DNA of 54,811 nucleotides from Clostridia bacterium. GTDB taxonomy: Bacteria; Bacillota; Clostridia; Oscillospirales; CAG-382. The translations under genes were made by a program, and so were the position numbers. Positions 34,697 through 44,241 of this stretch are shown here, piece after piece (position 1 is the stretch's first letter; each line of letters begins with the position of its first letter). The notes under the pieces are model-generated. The model was not told where the DNA came from. It made no database searches and saw only the letters and a list, made by a program, of their open reading frames with translations. The stretch lies in assembly GCA_017397805.1 (NCBI GenBank), contig JAFQHW010000066.1:1-54811 (forward strand), written 5' to 3'.

Positions 34697-34718
34697 GGGA
34701 GAGCGTTTCTGCCCTCCC
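34697..34718. terminator. Terminator between murE and trmB
   Basis: GGGAGAGC / GCCCTCCC (one mismatch, 6-nt loop) followed by GTTATTTTATG on the plus strand and AT-rich sequence on the other side. It serves the convergent ends. Confidence 0.75.
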
Positions 34719-34737
34719 GTTATTTTATGTTATTCAA

Positions 34738-35373
34738 TTAAATAAAAGCCTCAAGATAATTAATGGTAAAACCTTTAGCGGAAAAGTTTTTTTCATATTC
34801 CGTGGGTATATTAGTTTCGTTCATGGGTGAATTGTGCAGGTCGAAGCAAACGTTATCCAAAGTGAAACCTGCTTCAGTAAAGGTTTCAAGAGAATAGTCA
34901 AATAATTCTCTGTTATCCGTTTTGAAAAATATACGAGCGTTTTCTGCTAAAACTTTTTTGTATTTTTCTAAGAAGATAGGAGAAGTAAGACGTCTTTTTG
35001 CATATCTCTTCTTTGACCAAGGATCGCAGAAATTGATAAACAATGCACTAATTTTATTTTCGCCTAAAAGAGTGCAGATGTTTTCAGCATCGCCGTCATA
35101 AAATTTTAAATTTCCGCAACCTTCCCTATCTGCCTTTTCCATAGCCATAAGCATTACGTCTCTAACTTTTTCAAATGCTAAGTAATTCACCTCGGGATGT
35201 CTTGCGGACATCTGAGTGGCAAAAGCACCCTTGCCGCAACCAAGCTCAACCCAAAGCGGTCTTTTGTCATTAAAGCTTGAATCTATATCAATAACATCCT
35301 CGTTAACGACACATAGCATGTGCTCTACTTTTTGAAGTCTCTCTTCTCTGTTCTTCTTTGCTCTCATTCTCAT
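34738..35373 (-). CDS. trmB: tRNA (guanine-N7)-methyltransferase
   Basis: The 211-residue methyltransferase makes m7G46 in tRNA. It has LWVELGCGKGAFATQ (SAM motif), FINFCDPWSKKRYAKRRLTSP (the family NFPDPWpK...RR core) and the C-terminal TNIPTEYEKNFSAKG segment, all typical of TrmB. Length is standard. It stands alone, divergent from the DUF378 gene. Confidence 0.96.
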   Translation of the reverse strand: MRMRAKKNREERLQKVEHMLCVVNEDVIDIDSSFNDKRPLWVELGCGKGAFATQMSARHPEVNYLAFEKVRDVMLMAMEKADREGCGNLKFYDGDAENICTLLGENKISALFINFCDPWSKKRYAKRRLTSPIFLEKYKKVLAENARIFFKTDNRELFDYSLETFTEAGFTLDNVCFDLHNSPMNETNIPTEYEKNFSAKGFTINYLEAFI

Positions 35374-35461
35374 AGCAAAAACCTCTTAAAATTTTGAAAT
35401 TTTTGTTTGCATAGTTTTATTTATCTCTGTACAAAATATCAGCAAGAGAGGAGATGAAACT

Positions 35462-35677
35462 ATGCTTGATAAGATTTCATTAGCGCTCGTTATAATAGGC
35501 GCACTTAACTGGGGTTCTATCGGACTTTTCCGTTTTGATATTGTAGCATGGATTTTCGGCGGTCAAGCAGCACCTTTAAGCCGTATAATATATACGCTGG
35601 TAGCACTGGCAGGTATATGGTGTATCAGTTTGCTGTTTAATAGAGATACCGAAGTTGAACCGGAGCATATAAGATAA
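35462..35677 (+). CDS. DUF378 small membrane protein
   Basis: The 71-residue protein has two hydrophobic helices (about 5-25 and 38-60) and the DUF378 pattern ALVIIGALNWGSIGLFRFDIVAW...LSRIIYTLVALAGIW, as in B. subtilis YuzA. Function unknown; a short integral membrane protein. A good SD (GAGGAG) precedes the ATG, and a terminator follows the stop. Confidence 0.9.
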   Translation: MLDKISLALVIIGALNWGSIGLFRFDIVAWIFGGQAAPLSRIIYTLVALAGIWCISLLFNRDTEVEPEHIR

Positions 35678-35686
35678 CCTACAAAG

Positions 35687-35711
35687 GCAGGAAAGCGTAT
35701 AACTTTCCTGC
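35687..35711 (+). terminator. Terminator between DUF378 gene and hisK
   Basis: GCAGGAAAG / CTTTCCTGC with a 7-nt loop, followed by ATTTTTG. On the other strand it follows the last his gene and is flanked by CTTTG, so it may also end the his transcript. Confidence 0.85.
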
Positions 35712-35727
35712 ATTTTTGTGGGGGTGA

Positions 35728-36546
35728 TTATATCTCCCTTTCGTAAAATCCACTTGCGGATAGTTCACATACGGCTTTAAAGCCCACACTTCTCAATATA
35801 TCCGCTGCCATATCCGTGTTGGAAACGAGCATATCAACGTTATGTGCATCGGTAGTGATAATTACCCTGCCTTTTTTCTCCAATATTCTCTTCAAAATGA
35901 AGTCGGCAGGATAGGGTTTATCTCTGTAACCGCGGGCAATGCATCCCGTATTGACCTCAATGACCGAATCGTTCTCAAGAATAGCATCAATAGCTTCCAA
36001 GGCTATATTTTTATAATTGGAACTTTCTTCATCAAAGTACTTAGAACCGCGGTTAAACTTTGTTATTAAATCAAAGTGACCGACGATATCGGGCTTGGTC
36101 TTCAAAACAAAATCACACAGTTGGTCGTAGTAGCCACTGCACAAACTTAAAAAACTGCCTCCGAACCCTTCTTCGGCTGCGCTGACGAACCTATTAAGAC
36201 TTCCGTCAATGACTCTGTACATACCAAAATTATCAGTTATAGCGTGAACCGAGCCTATTATATAATCAAACTTTGAAGTGTCGATAGTGTCAGCGGAAAA
36301 TTTATCAAGCTCTATACCACAAAGGATATCCATTTTGCCTTCATATAAGCTCTTGAGCCTGCTTGACTCGGCGAGATACTCATCAAGCTTGTGGGGCAAA
36401 ATTCCGAAATCGTCTATACTGACGTAACTGTGACCGGAAAATCCCACAGCTTTTAATCCTAACGAATATGCCTTTTCTGCCATTTCCGATAGGGTGTTTT
36501 TTCCGTCGCAGAAACTTGAATGTGTATGAACACAGCTATCTATCAT
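35728..36546 (-). CDS. hisK: Histidinol-phosphatase, PHP family
   Basis: The 272-residue PHP-domain phosphatase catalyses step 8 of histidine synthesis, replacing the HAD phosphatase fused to HisB in enterobacteria. It has the metal motifs [32 protein letters not shown] and TTDAHN. Its start overlaps the hisIE stop by 4 nt. Last gene of the operon. The HisB here is monofunctional, which fits the need for this enzyme. Confidence 0.94.
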   Translation of the reverse strand: MIDSCVHTHSSFCDGKNTLSEMAEKAYSLGLKAVGFSGHSYVSIDDFGILPHKLDEYLAESSRLKSLYEGKMDILCGIELDKFSADTIDTSKFDYIIGSVHAITDNFGMYRVIDGSLNRFVSAAEEGFGGSFLSLCSGYYDQLCDFVLKTKPDIVGHFDLITKFNRGSKYFDEESSNYKNIALEAIDAILENDSVIEVNTGCIARGYRDKPYPADFILKRILEKKGRVIITTDAHNVDMLVSNTDMAADILRSVGFKAVCELSASGFYEREI

Positions 36547-37178
36547 TTCATAGTCTCCTGCTTAACCTTGTGGTCAACTATGTGGCGCTTAGCCAACTCG
36601 TTTTTAATGTCATCAAGGCTTATTCCGCTTTCAACCATAAGAACCAAGCAGTGATAAACCAAGTCAGCCAGCTCGAATATCGTTTCTTCTTTATCTTCTT
36701 TGGTGCCCGCAATGATAACTTCGGTACACTCCTCGCCAACCTTCTTTAAAATCTTGTCCTTGCCCTTGGCAAACAGATAACTTGTATAGCTTCCCTCTTT
36801 CGGATCGGACTTTCTGCCCAATAAAAGATTGTAAAGTGATTCTAAACAAAAATCTTTTACGTCTTCGTCCATGTATATTTCGTTAAAAAAACAGCTTTCG
36901 CTACCGGTAGGGCAAGCGGGGCCGCTTTTTTCAACACCGATTACCAAAGCATCGGCATCGCAATCAGCTTTAATGGAAAGCACTTTTTGTACGTTTCCGC
37001 TTGTTTCACCCTTGCGCCATAAGCAATGGCGGCTACGGCTGTAAAAAACGGTTCTCTTTTCCGCCAAGGTAAGCGCCAAGCTTTCTTCGTTCATATAAGC
37101 AAGTGTTAAAACCTCTTTTGTGTGGAAGTCTTGTACTATTGCAGGTATTAAACCGTGGTTATCAAATTTAAGCTCCAT
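36543..37178 (-). CDS. hisIE: Bifunctional PRAMP cyclohydrolase / PRATP pyrophosphatase
   Basis: The 211-residue fusion has an N-terminal HisI domain (about 1-110: [32 protein letters not shown]) and a C-terminal HisE domain (about 120-205: [24 protein letters not shown]). It performs steps 2 and 3 of the pathway. Both active-site sets look intact. Confidence 0.96.
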   Translation of the reverse strand: MELKFDNHGLIPAIVQDFHTKEVLTLAYMNEESLALTLAEKRTVFYSRSRHCLWRKGETSGNVQKVLSIKADCDADALVIGVEKSGPACPTGSESCFFNEIYMDEDVKDFCLESLYNLLLGRKSDPKEGSYTSYLFAKGKDKILKKVGEECTEVIIAGTKEDKEETIFELADLVYHCLVLMVESGISLDDIKNELAKRHIVDHKVKQETMK

Positions 37179-37188
37179 TATAATTCTC

Positions 37189-37947
37189 CTATATCCTCAT
37201 CTCTATATTCTTTGCACTAAGAAATTTCTTTAGGTCGGAAATCTTTACACTTCCGTTATGGAATATGCCCGCCGCCAAGCCCGCATCGATTCGCGGTAAA
37301 GTTTTAAATAAATCATAGAAGTGTTCCATGTTTCCCGCGCCGCCTGATGCAATTATCGGAATACTTGTAACGTCGGCAATAGCTGAAAGCATTTCCATGT
37401 CAAAGCCACCGCGAACCCCGTCGGTATCTATGCTGTTTATTACAAGCTCTCCTGCTCCGTTGGCTTCACCGAATTTAGCCCACTCAATAGCATCTATACC
37501 TGTATCATCTCTGCCGCCTCTTGAAAAAACGCGAAACGAACCTTCCACTCTTTTGACGTCCATTGATAGCACAACGCATTGGTCTCCGTATAGCTTAGCG
37601 GCTTCCCCTATCAACTTGGGATTCTTGATCGCGCCGCTGTTAACGCTTACCTTGTCTGCGCCGCATTTAAGCACGCGGTCAAAGTCTTCCACTGTGTTAA
37701 TTCCGCCGCCAACGGTTAATGGTATGAAAACCTGAGAAGCAACGTCTTTAAGTATATCGGTAAACAATTTTCTTCCGTCGAAGGTTGCGGTAATATCGTA
37801 AAAGACAAGCTCGTCGGCGCCGCTGTCATTATATATTCGCGCCATTTCAACGGGGTCGGCAACGTCTTTAACGTTTTCAAAATTTGTACCCTTGACCACT
37901 CTGCCGTTTCTTACGTCAAGGCAAGGGATTATTCTTTTTGTAACCAT
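37189..37947 (-). CDS. hisF: Imidazole glycerol phosphate synthase, cyclase subunit
   Basis: The 252-residue TIM barrel carries catalytic Asp in [14 protein letters not shown] and the second Asp in [13 protein letters not shown], with phosphate loops [10 protein letters not shown] and [10 protein letters not shown]. It forms a complex with HisH, which supplies ammonia. It starts the base after hisA stops. Confidence 0.97.
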   Translation of the reverse strand: MVTKRIIPCLDVRNGRVVKGTNFENVKDVADPVEMARIYNDSGADELVFYDITATFDGRKLFTDILKDVASQVFIPLTVGGGINTVEDFDRVLKCGADKVSVNSGAIKNPKLIGEAAKLYGDQCVVLSMDVKRVEGSFRVFSRGGRDDTGIDAIEWAKFGEANGAGELVINSIDTDGVRGGFDMEMLSAIADVTSIPIIASGGAGNMEHFYDLFKTLPRIDAGLAAGIFHNGSVKISDLKKFLSAKNIEMRI

Positions 37948-38667
37948 TTAGTTTGCTCCTACTGTTTCAATAACGGTTTTTAAGTCAATCAAACCTTCGT
38001 ATAAAGCTTTGCCGAGTATGACGGAATCAATTCCCATAGCTTTAAGCTTAATCAATTCGTCGATACTGCTTATACCGCCGCTGGCAGTAACCTTAAGTCC
38101 GTTAATTTTTGCAAGTTCTTCATAAACTTCCATATTGGTTCCGGACATCATGCCGTCTTTTGATATATCCGTGTAAATAACGGAAGAAACACCTTTGTTC
38201 ATTAATTCCTTGCAGTATTCAATACCGTTTACGTTCGTGGCTTCTAACCAACCGTTTACGGCAATTGAACCGTTTTTAGTGTCAACACCAACGCATATCT
38301 TATCACCGTACAGCACAACGGATTTTGCTAACAGTTCAGGGTCTTTTATTGCCGCGGTGCCGAGTATGACTCTGCCCACACCGCTGTCAATATATGCCTT
38401 TATGCTGTCAAGACTTCGGATGCCGCCGCCTACCTCGCAGTACATACCCGTAGCGGCTACTATTTTTTCTATAACCGTAAAGTTCCTTGTGTAGCCGTCT
38501 TTTGCGCCGTTTAAATCTACTATGTGCAAATATCTCGCACCGTCATCACAAAAGCTTTTAGCTACGGCGCACACGTCGGAATCATATACCTTAACCTTGC
38601 CGTAATCGCCTTTGGAAAGTCTAACGGCTTGTCCGTCTATTAAATCTATGGCAGGAAATATCTTCAT
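37948..38667 (-). CDS. hisA: ProFAR isomerase
   Basis: This 239-residue TIM barrel has catalytic Asp in FPAIDLIDGQAVRL and YTDISKDGMMSG, and phosphate loops GGGIRSLDS and SGGISSIDE. It performs the Amadori isomerisation of step 4. Three nt follow hisH. It is clearly homologous to hisF next to it, as is usual for the pair. Confidence 0.97.
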   Translation of the reverse strand: MKIFPAIDLIDGQAVRLSKGDYGKVKVYDSDVCAVAKSFCDDGARYLHIVDLNGAKDGYTRNFTVIEKIVAATGMYCEVGGGIRSLDSIKAYIDSGVGRVILGTAAIKDPELLAKSVVLYGDKICVGVDTKNGSIAVNGWLEATNVNGIEYCKELMNKGVSSVIYTDISKDGMMSGTNMEVYEELAKINGLKVTASGGISSIDELIKLKAMGIDSVILGKALYEGLIDLKTVIETVGAN

Positions 38668-38670
38668 TGC

Positions 38671-39294
38671 CTACTCCTTTTCACAAAAGGCTTTAAGCAT
38701 CAAAAGCCCGTGCTTTCCGCTTTTTTCGGGGTGAAATTGCGTGCCGTAAACATTTGCGTTTTTTACGGCGCCCGTAACTTTTATAGAGTAATCACTGTTT
38801 GCAATTATATAGCTATCATCTGTATCCGCATAATAGCTATGCACGTAATACACATACGCTTCAGAGTCGATATATTTAAACAAATCTTCGTCTTTTTTGT
38901 ACGCAAGCTTGTTCCACCCGATGTGCGGAACCTTTAAATCTGCGTCAATTTTGCCCTTCAGAGGCACTACGGAACCGGGTATAAGTCCAAGTCCTTTGTG
39001 GTTTCCGTATTCCAAGCTGTTATCAAAGAGCATTTGCATACCCAAACAGATGCCAAGCAATGGCTTACCGTTTTTCGCACACACGGTTACCGTTTCATCA
39101 AGTCCTGTTTGTCTTAACTTTTTTACTGCATCCTCAAACGCTCCCACGCCGGGCAAAATTATACGTTTAGCATTGATTAGCTCTTCTTTTTTGTCGGTAA
39201 CTATCACGTCGCAACCTAAAAATTCAAGAGAAGAACGAAGGCTGAACAGATTACCAACACCGTAATCAACTATAGCGGTTACATTATTGCTCAT
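38671..39294 (-). CDS. hisH: Imidazole glycerol phosphate synthase, glutaminase subunit
   Basis: The 207-residue class I glutamine amidotransferase has the nucleophile Cys in LLGICLGMQM, His and Glu in YGTQFHPEKSG, and the N-terminal VDYGVGNLFSL. It releases ammonia to HisF. One nt separates it from hisB. Confidence 0.97.
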   Translation of the reverse strand: MSNNVTAIVDYGVGNLFSLRSSLEFLGCDVIVTDKKEELINAKRIILPGVGAFEDAVKKLRQTGLDETVTVCAKNGKPLLGICLGMQMLFDNSLEYGNHKGLGLIPGSVVPLKGKIDADLKVPHIGWNKLAYKKDEDLFKYIDSEAYVYYVHSYYADTDDSYIIANSDYSIKVTGAVKNANVYGTQFHPEKSGKHGLLMLKAFCEKE

Positions 39295-39295
39295 A

Positions 39296-39874
39296 TTACA
39301 GAATTCCTTTTGTGCTGGGGATTTTATCGTTAATTATTTCCAAAGCTTGATTTAAACTGCGTCCAAAAGCTTTAAACGCGGCCTCGATTATATGGTGGCT
39401 GTTTGTACCGTCGAGAAGCTTAATGTGCAGTGTTATTCCCGCTTGACGGGTAAAAGCAACGAAAAATTCGTTTACAAGCTCAGTATCAAAGTCACCAACT
39501 TTTTGTGTCGGTATGGGTAAATTAAACTGTAAGTGACCTCTGCCCGATACGTCAAGTGCACACAGAACCAAGGTCTCGTCCATGGGAAGCATCGCGCTTC
39601 CGTATCTGCGGATACCCTTGCAATCTCCCAAAGCATCTTTTAAAGCAGTTCCCAAAACGATACCTATATCTTCAACAGTGTGGTGATAATCCACATAAGC
39701 ATCACCATCACAGTCCAGCTCTAAATCAATAGAACCGTGCTTGCTGAAAAGAGTAAGCATATGGTCAAAGAAGCCGCACCCGCTTTTTATTTTAGACTCG
39801 CCTTGTCCGTCAAGGGTTAAGGAAAGTTTTATATCAGTTTCGGCTGTTTTTCTGTTTACGGTGGCAGTTCTCAT
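39296..39874 (-). CDS. hisB: Imidazoleglycerol-phosphate dehydratase
   Basis: The 192-residue monofunctional HisB has metal motifs GFFDHML, DYHHTVEDIGI and NSHHIIEAAFKAFGR. It has no N-terminal phosphatase domain, which is provided by the PHP protein at the operon end. It overlaps hisC by 4 nt. Confidence 0.97.
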   Translation of the reverse strand: MRTATVNRKTAETDIKLSLTLDGQGESKIKSGCGFFDHMLTLFSKHGSIDLELDCDGDAYVDYHHTVEDIGIVLGTALKDALGDCKGIRRYGSAMLPMDETLVLCALDVSGRGHLQFNLPIPTQKVGDFDTELVNEFFVAFTRQAGITLHIKLLDGTNSHHIIEAAFKAFGRSLNQALEIINDKIPSTKGIL

Positions 39875-40935
39875 TTGCTTACCTCCTGCAAAATTTCTTT
39901 TATGACATCAAAAAGACGATCTGTTTCGTTATCGGTACCTATGGTTATTCTGCTGTAGTTTTCAATGGTTTTAATATTAAAACGGCGGATCAATATACCT
40001 TTTTCTTTTAGTTTTGTATATAAAGTATCACCGGGCAACTGCGGATGTTCAGCAAAAACGAAGTTTGCCCTACTTTCAATAACGTTAAAGCCAAGATTTC
40101 TTAGCTCTGCGGTTAATCTGCCACGGGTATTTATAATCTTGAATACGCATTCCTTAAACCACGTATCATCCTTGATTGCTTCAGCACCCGCAATGGCCGT
40201 AAGCCTGTTAACGTTATACGGGTTAAAGCTGAATTTGATACGGTTAAGGTCGGAAACAAGCTCCTCGTTGGCCATTGCAAAGCCCAGTCTTGCACCTGCA
40301 AGCTGTCTTGATTTCGAAAACGTTCTCACAACTATTAAGTTGTTGTATTTTTCAATCAGACTGACAGCGCTCTCTCCGCCGAAATCCACGTACGCTTCAT
40401 CAACCAATACAATACTTTCAGGATTTTTTATCAGTAAATCTTCGATAGAAGACAAGGGCGCCGAGAGTCCTGTAGGAGCGTTGGGGTTTGCAAAAACTAT
40501 AAGCCCACCCTTGCCGTCGAAATCGGTAAGATCTAAAGAAAAATCCTTTTTTAAGGCAACAGTGGTGTAATTAAGATTATAAAGCTGAGCAAATACGGGA
40601 TAAAAACCGTAGCTGATACTCGGAAAAGTAACACCCTTGTCGCCCCAAGCCAAAAAAGCAAAGCTTAAAACTTCATCACTGCCGTTTCCGCAAAATACAC
40701 AGTTTTTGTCTACTCCGAAATAATCGGCTATCGTTTCAGTCAATACCTTCAAATCGGGGTCGGAATAGAGTCTTAAATCTTTAATCTCTTCCGAATTGAT
40801 GGCTGAAACCACCTTGGGAGAAGGCGGATACGGTGATTCGTTGGTATTAAGCTTGATATATTTTTTATCTCTCGGCTGTTCACCGGGAACGTAGGGTTTT
40901 AAAGACAAAAGCTTTTGGGACAAAAATTTGCTCAT
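39871..40935 (-). CDS. hisC: Histidinol-phosphate aminotransferase
   Basis: The 354-residue fold-type I PLP enzyme has KLNTNESPYPPSP, GNGSDEVLS, NPNAPTG, DEAYVDF and the Schiff-base Lys in RTFSKSRQLAGARLG. It performs step 7. The start follows hisD by 13 nt with a purine-rich SD (GAGGTTT). Confidence 0.96.
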   Translation of the reverse strand: MSKFLSQKLLSLKPYVPGEQPRDKKYIKLNTNESPYPPSPKVVSAINSEEIKDLRLYSDPDLKVLTETIADYFGVDKNCVFCGNGSDEVLSFAFLAWGDKGVTFPSISYGFYPVFAQLYNLNYTTVALKKDFSLDLTDFDGKGGLIVFANPNAPTGLSAPLSSIEDLLIKNPESIVLVDEAYVDFGGESAVSLIEKYNNLIVVRTFSKSRQLAGARLGFAMANEELVSDLNRIKFSFNPYNVNRLTAIAGAEAIKDDTWFKECVFKIINTRGRLTAELRNLGFNVIESRANFVFAEHPQLPGDTLYTKLKEKGILIRRFNIKTIENYSRITIGTDNETDRLFDVIKEILQEVSK

Positions 40936-40948
40936 ATATAAACCTCGA

Positions 40949-42220
40949 CTATTTGCGAACCGTTATGCTTTTTGCGTGGGCGGTAAGCCCTTCCCTTTCT
41001 GCAAAATCCGCAACTCTATCGGAAACTTTCTTTAATTCATCTTCGGTATAGTACAAATAGCTTGTACGCTTTATAAAATCGTCAACACCCAAGGGGCTTG
41101 CAAACCGTGCGGTTCCGCTTGTCGGCAACGTGTGATTGGGACCGGCAAAATAATCCCCCATGGGTTCGGGCGTATAGTGGCCTAAAAATACACTGCCTGC
41201 ATTTAAAACGGAAGGAAGAAGCTTAAAAGGTTCATCAACCGCAAGCTCAAGGTGTTCGGGAGCGTATTCGTTAGCGAGCCTGATAGCTTCGTCAATATTC
41301 GCGGTAACGATAATTTTGCCGTTGTTGTCAATGGACGTGCGTGCGATCTCAGCTCTTGACAGGAGAGGAATTTGCACTTCAAGCTCCTTTGAAACCTTTT
41401 CAGCTAAATCGGCACTGTCGGTAATCAAAACCGAAGAAGACAGTTTATCGTGTTCAGCCTGACTCAAAAGATCAGCCGCCACGTAAACGGGGTTAGCGCT
41501 ATCATCTGCAATAACTAACACTTCGCTGGGCCCCGCCACCATATCTATTGCTACTTTACCAAAAACCATACGTTTGGCAGTGGCAACAAACACATTACCG
41601 GGACCTACGATCTTATCAACGGCAGGTACGCTTTCGGTGCCGTATGCCAATGCGGCAACCGCACCCGCACCGCCGATTTTGAAAATTTTGTCAACGCCCG
41701 CAATCTTGGCGGCGGCTAAAATCTCTTTTTCAATCTTACCATCCTTGTTCGGAGGGGTAACCATTATAATTTCTTTTACGTTGGCAATTTTTGCAGGTAT
41801 CGCGTTCATAAGCACGGTGCTTGGGTAGGAAGCGGTGCCACCGGGCACGTAGATCCCCACCTTTTCGAGGGGCAAAACGCGCTGACCTATAACAATACCA
41901 CCGTCTTTTTTTATCTCGTATCCGCTTTTAAGCTGTTTTTTATGATATTCTTCAATATTTGCTTTCGCATTTTGAAGTGTTTCTATAAAATAGCTATCGG
42001 TTGCGGAAACTGCTTCGTTAATTTCTTCCTCGCTCACGGCGAGAGAATCAAGCTCTGCCCTATCAAACCGTCTTGCATATTCGTAAAGAGCATTATCTCC
42101 GTTTGCTTTAACGTCCTCAATTATCCCTTTTACTATTTCGTCAACGGCAGCACTTTCAGGAACGTTACGGCTTAAAAGCTCCTCGTCTGTGTGGTTTTTA
42201 GCATACTGAATCTTAATCAT
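40949..42220 (-). CDS. hisD: Histidinol dehydrogenase
   Basis: This 423-residue NAD- and zinc-dependent enzyme does the last two oxidations. Motifs are [45 protein letters not shown] and GPNHTLPT, in family order. It overlaps hisG by 8 nt. Confidence 0.97.
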   Translation of the reverse strand: MIKIQYAKNHTDEELLSRNVPESAAVDEIVKGIIEDVKANGDNALYEYARRFDRAELDSLAVSEEEINEAVSATDSYFIETLQNAKANIEEYHKKQLKSGYEIKKDGGIVIGQRVLPLEKVGIYVPGGTASYPSTVLMNAIPAKIANVKEIIMVTPPNKDGKIEKEILAAAKIAGVDKIFKIGGAGAVAALAYGTESVPAVDKIVGPGNVFVATAKRMVFGKVAIDMVAGPSEVLVIADDSANPVYVAADLLSQAEHDKLSSSVLITDSADLAEKVSKELEVQIPLLSRAEIARTSIDNNGKIIVTANIDEAIRLANEYAPEHLELAVDEPFKLLPSVLNAGSVFLGHYTPEPMGDYFAGPNHTLPTSGTARFASPLGVDDFIKRTSYLYYTEDELKKVSDRVADFAEREGLTAHAKSITVRK

Positions 42221-42836
42221 CTATAGCCTCTTTCAAGCATTGAAGCATTTTGTTAATTTCTGTTTCGTTGAACTTATAGCTGGACACATTGGCAAAAAAA
42301 CGAGCCGAAATGGGCATGAACTCTTCGATTACAACCAGATTATTTTCTCTGAGGGTGCTTCCACTTTCAACTATATCTACGATAACATCGGACAGTCCCA
42401 CGATCGGAGCAAGTTCAATACTTCCGTGAAGATTTATAATATCTATGTTTCTGCCTTTTTTTGCAAAATGTGTTGAGGCTATTTTTACAAATTTCGTAGC
42501 TACTCTCAGCGTTCTGTCGGGATTTTCAACGTAACCTTGAGGGGCCGCCACAGCCATTCTGCACTTGCCGAAGCCTAAGTCCATAAGCTCGTACACCTGC
42601 GCTTCGGATTCCTCGAGAATATCCTTTCCAGCTATGCCAACGTCAGCAACGCCGCGTTCTACGTATACCGGTACGTCAGTAGGTTTTACAAGCAAATATC
42701 TTACGCCTGCATCTTTGTTTTCTAACACAAGTTTTCTTGTGTCGTCATCCATTTCGGGGCAAGCATAGCCTGATTTTTCCAAAAGCTTATACACTTTACT
42801 GCCAAGTCTGCCCTTGGGTAATGCTACCGTTAACAT
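42213..42836 (-). CDS. hisG: ATP phosphoribosyltransferase, short form
   Basis: The 207-residue HisG of the short (HisGS) type has VALPKGRLGSK at the N-terminus and the PRPP loop VDIVESGSTLRENNL, and it lacks the C-terminal regulatory domain. It therefore needs HisZ, encoded next to it. The start is the ATG at 42836, 9 nt after GGAGG and overlapping the hisZ stop (TGATG). Confidence 0.95.
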   Translation of the reverse strand: MLTVALPKGRLGSKVYKLLEKSGYACPEMDDDTRKLVLENKDAGVRYLLVKPTDVPVYVERGVADVGIAGKDILEESEAQVYELMDLGFGKCRMAVAAPQGYVENPDRTLRVATKFVKIASTHFAKKGRNIDIINLHGSIELAPIVGLSDVIVDIVESGSTLRENNLVVIEEFMPISARFFANVSSYKFNETEINKMLQCLKEAIDD

Positions 42837-43774
42837 CAGCAATTACCTCCAATATTAGAATAAAACTGTTCAAGCTCGTCAAAATACAACGCAAATCCGA
42901 TCGCACTGCAGTCTTTACCGAGCTTTTCCAACAAAGCATCATACCTTCCGCCGCTTAGAACTCTTGCGGGAACGCCTTTTACGTAACCGCTGAATATAAC
43001 GCCGTTATAGTACTCTTCTTCCCCGATAAGAGATAAATCTAATTTAACGTTGCAAATACCGTTCTGTTTATTCAATTCCTTACAAATTGTTTCCAATTCA
43101 TTAATCGAAGCTTCTATTTCGGTATTTACACATAGCTTTCTTGCGCGATCAATAACAGTTTCTGCATCGCCGTGTAGGCTTGGTAAGGAAACAAATATAT
43201 TAAAAGCTTCTTCTGAAAGAAACGTTGAATCACACAGCTTTTTAATGTCGGAAACGTTTTTCTGAGAAATCAACGCAAGCATCTCTTTAGCAAAACCCAT
43301 ATCCGGACTATACTTTTTTAGAAGCGTTCCGACAAAACCGCAATGACCTATCTCTAAAATGCTATTCTCGGAAACCTCTTTCAAGCTTTTTGCAGCTAAA
43401 GCAACAACCTGGCAAACATTTTCGCAATCAAGTCTGCCGATATGCTCCAAGCCGATTTGCGCAATTTCTTTAAAACTACGCTTATTTCGGTCGGGTCGGT
43501 ACACGTTTTCAGTATAATATAGCTTCATGTCGTTACCGTCAGCATGTTTTACGATCGAAAGAGTAACGTCAGGTTTAAGCGCCAGCAACCTGCCGTCCAA
43601 ATCCGTAAACGTAATAACGGAATCACTCAACAGAAAATTTTTATTTTCCAAATAAAAACCGTATTCCTCAAAGCAATTCATTCGATACATTCTGTATCCG
43701 TGTTCCTCGTATATGGAACGTAATTTAAGCTTTAATATTTCATCAGGCTTTAAAACCCTTAATATTTTATCCAC
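42836..43774 (-). CDS. hisZ: ATP phosphoribosyltransferase regulatory subunit
   Basis: The 312-residue HisRS-like protein lacks tRNA-binding parts. It has YRMYRMNCFEEYG, DLDGRLLALKPDVTLSIVKH, ENVYRPDRNKRSFKEIAQIGLE (class II motif 2-like), and LSGGRYDALLEKLGK. It joins short HisG in a hetero-octamer and carries histidine feedback control. The GTG start has GGAGG 6 nt before it. First gene of the operon. Confidence 0.95.
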   Translation of the reverse strand: MDKILRVLKPDEILKLKLRSIYEEHGYRMYRMNCFEEYGFYLENKNFLLSDSVITFTDLDGRLLALKPDVTLSIVKHADGNDMKLYYTENVYRPDRNKRSFKEIAQIGLEHIGRLDCENVCQVVALAAKSLKEVSENSILEIGHCGFVGTLLKKYSPDMGFAKEMLALISQKNVSDIKKLCDSTFLSEEAFNIFVSLPSLHGDAETVIDRARKLCVNTEIEASINELETICKELNKQNGICNVKLDLSLIGEEEYYNGVIFSGYVKGVPARVLSGGRYDALLEKLGKDCSAIGFALYFDELEQFYSNIGGNC

Positions 43775-43785
43775 GGTTTACCTCC

Positions 43786-43848
43786 TCACTTTACTTTGCT
43801 AAAGTGAACTCTTGGCTTGATTATATCATAAAGTTTTAAAAAAAGCAA
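43786..43848 (-). promoter_or_regulatory. his operon promoter with 8-6-8 palindrome in the leader
   Basis: TTGCTT (43843-43848), 17 nt, TATAAT (43820-43825) on the minus strand. Just downstream of the likely start site is a perfect palindrome, TCACTTTA - 6 nt - TAAAGTGA (43786-43807), directly next to the SD of hisZ (GGAGG, 43781-43785). It could be a repressor operator or an RNA hairpin over the ribosome site. No T-box is present. Confidence 0.75.
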
Positions 43849-43947
43849 TACCAAATTATAACAACATATAATATACAACTAATGACAAGAAAAGTCAACA
43901 TTTTTATAAACCAAATCATGGCTTTGCATCGTGAGATTAAAGGAAAA

Positions 43948-43977
43948 TGCAGTAACCAAGATGTATCAGTTACTGCA
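43948..43977. repeat. 30-bp hairpin repeat, copy A
   Basis: TGCAGTAAC ... GTTACTGCA, a 9-bp stem around a 12-nt loop. It differs at one position from the copy at 44207-44236, and together they bracket the structured repeat and terminator. Confidence 0.85.
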
Positions 43978-43980
43978 TAC

Positions 43981-44100
43981 AAGCTGATGACAAACTTTGT
44001 CATCAGCTTGGCAGAGCGCTGAGAAAGAGCGCAGACAAAACGAACCGAGGCGAGAACTGTACTGAGTACTGTGAGCCGAGGTTCGTTTTGAACGAAAAAA
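43981..44100. repeat. Structured dispersed repeat, copy 2 (inverted)
   Basis: The reverse complement of 43981-44050 matches 40-109 at 67 of 70 bases. It begins with a palindrome at 43981-44009 (AAGCTGATGACAAA and complement), then GCGCT/AGCGC, then an arm pair CGAACC / GGTTCG around a 34-nt interior that differs from copy 1 and contains its own ACTGTACT-like palindrome. Non-coding. Confidence 0.85.
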
Positions 44101-44115
44101 TATAACAAAATGCAG

Positions 44116-44145
44116 AAAAATAAGGAGGCGAGCCTCCTTATTTTT
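44116..44145. terminator. Terminator after trkH
   Basis: AAAAATAAGGAGGC / GCCTCCTTATTTTT, 14-bp perfect stem with a 2-nt gap, tails A/T on both sides. It lies about 100 nt after the trkH stop on the minus strand. Confidence 0.85.
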
Positions 44146-44206
44146 CTACTTCATTGTATTTGTTTGTTTTCTTTTTCGTGCTCTGTGCCTTTGTCAGTGG
44201 TCTGAA

Positions 44207-44236
44207 TGCAGTAACCAAGATGTATCGGTTACTGCA
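44207..44236. repeat. 30-bp hairpin repeat, copy B
   Basis: TGCAGTAACC ... GGTTACTGCA, 10-bp stem, 10-nt loop. It ends 5 nt from the trkH stop codon and is nearly identical to copy A at 43948-43977. Confidence 0.85.
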
Positions 44237-44241
44237 TAAAT

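Noticed and set aside
43775-44240. T-box leader upstream of the his operon
   Set aside because: The conserved T-box bulge sequence and specifier stem are not present; the leader is only about 40 nt.
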